DNA of 64,000 nt from Cognataquiflexum nitidum (GTDB taxonomy: Bacteria > Bacteroidota > Bacteroidia > Cytophagales > Cyclobacteriaceae): positions 1-64,000 of the forward strand of contig NZ_JAKZAM010000006.1 of assembly GCF_022538055.1 (NCBI RefSeq). Direction: 5' to 3'. Below are positions 61,973-64,000 of this stretch, in pieces (position 1 is the stretch's first letter; the number at the start of each line of letters is the position of its first letter). The notes below the pieces were generated by a model that worked only from the letters and a program-made list of their open reading frames with translations, was not told the origin of the DNA and did not search any database. The position numbers and the translations under genes were made by a program.

Positions 61973-62458
61973 TTAATCCACCACTTTGATGTTGAGGATT
62001 TCATGAAATATTTCTTTCGAAAGGCTTATTTTTCTTTTGAAATAGTTCCAGGCAAAGTAGTAATTGCCCACGCAGGCAAGAAGACATAAAAGCGCATAAA
62101 TTGGCTTTTGTGAAACAAAACCAAAAAACATGGCCAAGGCCAAGGTGACTACCGTCCAAAATCCAAGAAAAAATGCTGAGCTTGGAAAAAGTCTATACTG
62201 AAGAAAAAGAATGCATCCTTTTGGAGTGGATTCGATTTTGCCCAAAATCAGTGGCAAAAAGCTATCGGGCTTATCGACTACCAAGGAAAGTCTGAATGCG
62301 TCTTTGCCTAGTTTACCGTTAAACTTACACCCCTTTTGGAGTCTTTCTTCATAATCCAAAAAGTTGACGTCCCTTGTCACCATGGATAGCCTCTCTTCCA
62401 CTTCTTTTTTGGAAAAAGAAGAAACAAGCACTTCACTATGGTTGGGAAATGGATTCAT
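61973..62458 (-). CDS. Membrane protein of unknown function
   Basis: A 161-residue protein. Residues 1-95 are polar, including KKEVEERLSMVTRDVNFLDY and FRLSLVVDKPDSFLPLILGK. They precede two hydrophobic segments (FFLGFWTVVTLALAMFFGFV and IYALLCLLACVGNYYFAWNY) and a short soluble tail. No family is recognised. The gene begins 92 bp after ridA ends and lies upstream of fumC on the same strand, with terminators between it and ridA. Confidence 0.75.
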   Translation of the reverse strand: MNPFPNHSEVLVSSFSKKEVEERLSMVTRDVNFLDYEERLQKGCKFNGKLGKDAFRLSLVVDKPDSFLPLILGKIESTPKGCILFLQYRLFPSSAFFLGFWTVVTLALAMFFGFVSQKPIYALLCLLACVGNYYFAWNYFKRKISLSKEIFHEILNIKVVD

Positions 62459-62478
62459 GGGATCCTAACTCTAGTCAA

Positions 62479-62504
62479 TAAAAAAAGTTGTGGAGCAAAC
62501 CACA
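62479..62504 (-). terminator. Terminator of ridA
   Basis: Read on the minus strand, TGTGG pairs with CCACA across a 6-nt loop and is followed by CTTTTTTTATT. It begins about 45 nt after the ridA stop at 62550. Confidence 0.75.
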
Positions 62505-62549
62505 GCCTGCAAACAAGGCAAAGGTTTTATCCCTAACCGAGAGACTTCA

Positions 62550-62930
62550 TTATTTCACAGCAATGCAGGAAATTTCCACATTGACATTCTTCGGAAGTTT
62601 GCTGACTTCTACGGTTTCCCTTGCGGGAGGATTGGTTTTGAAATACTGTCCGTATGCTTCGTTGATAGTCACAAACTGACCCATGTCCCTGATAAATATG
62701 GTGCATTTGACCACATCGGCAAAGGTAAAACCTCCGGCTCTCAGCACCGCGTCGATGTTTTTCATGACAGCGTGGGTTTCCTCGGTAATATTTTCATTGA
62801 TCAACTCTCCGGTGACAGGATCCAAGGCAATCTGACCTGACAGATAAAGCGTATTTCCGGATTTGACAGCTTGGCTATATGGCCCGATAGGCGCAGGGGC
62901 ATCACTTGAAAAGATGATTTCTTTGGACAT
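62550..62930 (-). CDS. ridA: RidA family reactive intermediate deaminase
   Basis: A 126-residue RidA/YjgF protein from the ATG at 62930, which gives MSKEIIFSSDAPAPIGPYSQ. RidA hydrolyses toxic 2-aminoacrylate and other enamines made by PLP enzymes. The catalytic Arg context VVKCTIFIRDMGQFVTINEA and the motif YFKTNPPARETVEVSKLPKN are typical. An upstream in-frame start at 62951 adds seven unlikely residues. It is followed by a terminator. The kynureninase gene diverges from it to the right. Confidence 0.94.
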   Translation of the reverse strand: MSKEIIFSSDAPAPIGPYSQAVKSGNTLYLSGQIALDPVTGELINENITEETHAVMKNIDAVLRAGGFTFADVVKCTIFIRDMGQFVTINEAYGQYFKTNPPARETVEVSKLPKNVNVEISCIAVK

Positions 62931-63091
62931 GGGATATCTATTTTTGTGCAAAATACAGATTCAGAAACAACCGCCGAAATCAAATCGGTTTTTTTCAAAA
63001 CGGAAACATGGTAATTTTGATGATGAAGACAAACCTATTGCCTTGGTGGTGGTTTAGTCTTTGCCAACACCCTTCTTTCTTTTACTAAAAA

Positions 63092-64000
63092 ATGAAAAAT
63101 ACAGAATACCGATTTTCAGAAGAATTTGCCAGAGAAATGGATGAAAAGGATCCTTTAGGAGGATTTCGGTCGAGATTTTATTTTCCCAAAGTGGATGGAA
63201 GGGAGGCAATTTACTTTTGTGGCAATTCCCTTGGGCTACAACCCAAAACCACAAAAGAATACATCCAAAAGGAGTTGGATAATTGGGCCAATCTGGCAGT
63301 AGATGGGCATTTTCATGGGGAAGATGCCTGGTATCATGTCCGCAAAAAATCAAAACCAGCTTTGGCTGAGATTGTCGGTGCACATGAACATGAGGTCGTG
63401 GCGATGAATAACCTGAGTTCTAACCTTCATTTTTTGATGGTGTCCTTTTACCAGCCTACCAAAGAGCGCTTTAAGATCATCACTGAAGCGGGTGCTTTTC
63501 CCTCCGACATGTACATGCTAGAGACGCAGGTCAAGTTTCATGGCTTGGATGCTGATCAGACCATCATCGAATTGAAGCCAAGGGAGGGAGAATATACGCT
63601 GAGAACTGAAGACATCCTTAAAACCATATCAGAAAATCAGGGCCAACTTGCCTTGGTCATGATGGGAGGTTTGCAATATTATACCGGGCAGGTGTTTGAC
63701 ATGGAGGCAATCACTGCTGCCGGTCATGCTGCAGGTGCAAAAGTGGGATTTGACCTAGCCCATGCTGCAGGAAATGTTCCCCTTCAGCTGCATGATTGGA
63801 GCGTGGATTTTGCCACCTGGTGCAGTTACAAATACATGAATTCAGGACCTGGCAATATCTCTGGTATTTTTGTACATGAGCGACATGCCGAAAGTCCTGA
63901 CTTGCCAAGATTTGCAGGTTGGTGGGGCCATGATGAGGGAGAGCGGTTTAAGATGGAGAAGGGTTTTAAGCCGATGTTTGGCGCTGATGGTTGGCAATTG
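63092..64000 (+). CDS. kynU: Kynureninase (incomplete at the right edge)
   Basis: A partial PLP-dependent enzyme, 303 codons in view with no stop, continuing beyond the window. It hydrolyses kynurenine to anthranilate and alanine in tryptophan breakdown. Visible features include IYFCGNSLGLQPKTT near the N-terminus, FHGEDAWYHV, VAMNNLSSNLHFLM, the Asp-containing GFDLAHAAGNVPL, and the PLP lysine K247 in TWCSYKYMNSGPGN. The first ATG at 63092 gives a normal N-terminus. RidA lies divergently upstream, which is in keeping with enamine-generating PLP chemistry. Confidence 0.95.
   Translation, partial: MKNTEYRFSEEFAREMDEKDPLGGFRSRFYFPKVDGREAIYFCGNSLGLQPKTTKEYIQKELDNWANLAVDGHFHGEDAWYHVRKKSKPALAEIVGAHEHEVVAMNNLSSNLHFLMVSFYQPTKERFKIITEAGAFPSDMYMLETQVKFHGLDADQTIIELKPREGEYTLRTEDILKTISENQGQLALVMMGGLQYYTGQVFDMEAITAAGHAAGAKVGFDLAHAAGNVPLQLHDWSVDFATWCSYKYMNSGPGNISGIFVHERHAESPDLPRFAGWWGHDEGERFKMEKGFKPMFGADGWQL

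Overview
The window looks like chromosomal DNA of a member of the Bacteroidota, most likely Cytophagales (Cyclobacteriaceae-like; this rank is inference). Several genes are preceded by the Bacteroidota -7 box TAnnTTTG (425, 2711, 8415, 40138, and 23517 on the minus strand). The genes include a type IX secretion lipoprotein of the PorW/SprE type, a Bacteroidota-type DksA without a full zinc finger, an M23-bactofilin-AtpZ-atpBEFHAG operon, a lamin-tail-domain secreted protein and a TonB-dependent receptor. Intergenic spaces carry many long degenerate repeats.

Layout. 1-335: an initiator tRNA gene preceded by tandem broken copies of its 3' half, each carrying a palindrome and a terminator. 425-4872: era-der, a small acidic lipoprotein, sprT, scpB-dksA and a new 51-residue ORF. 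4932-14161: a large secreted LTD protein, asd, a THUMP-like methyltransferase, a triple 131-bp repeat, a class-A-like serine hydrolase, a BioF-like enzyme and a small secreted protein. 14604-21728: a lipoprotein, a Wzi-like outer membrane protein, a beta-lactamase-fold hydrolase, a TonB-type receptor and superoxide dismutase. 21834-27622: tadA, two divergent putative phosphate transporters, deoC with a saccharopine-dehydrogenase-like gene, and a membrane methyltransferase. 27675-34656: the ATP synthase operon without beta and epsilon genes. 34764-41989: porW/sprE, a class A PBP and uvrC.

42066-46901 is the accessory island and the best candidate for a new system. A small four-cysteine protein, an uncharacterised 161-residue protein and a 1323-residue protein lie on one strand. 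The large protein joins an SF1 helicase, an MTES_1575/Vsr-like nuclease and, at its very C-terminus, a GreA/GreB-type RNA-polymerase-binding domain. A perfect inverted repeat lies just upstream of the first gene. The DNA is visibly more A+T-rich than the housekeeping genes around it.

46902-52260 is repeat-rich and holds an SDR, a methionine-rich lipoprotein, an aldehyde dehydrogenase and a cysteine-rich four-helix copper-storage-like protein. 52261-64000 is mainly central metabolism: GTP-type PEP carboxykinase, an amidase plus sarcosine/N-methyltryptophan-oxidase-like pair, a Tat-exported sugar isomerase-like protein, fumarase C, RidA and the start of kynureninase, which runs off the right edge. 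Work was by eye only; family names rest on motifs and domain order, not on database searches.
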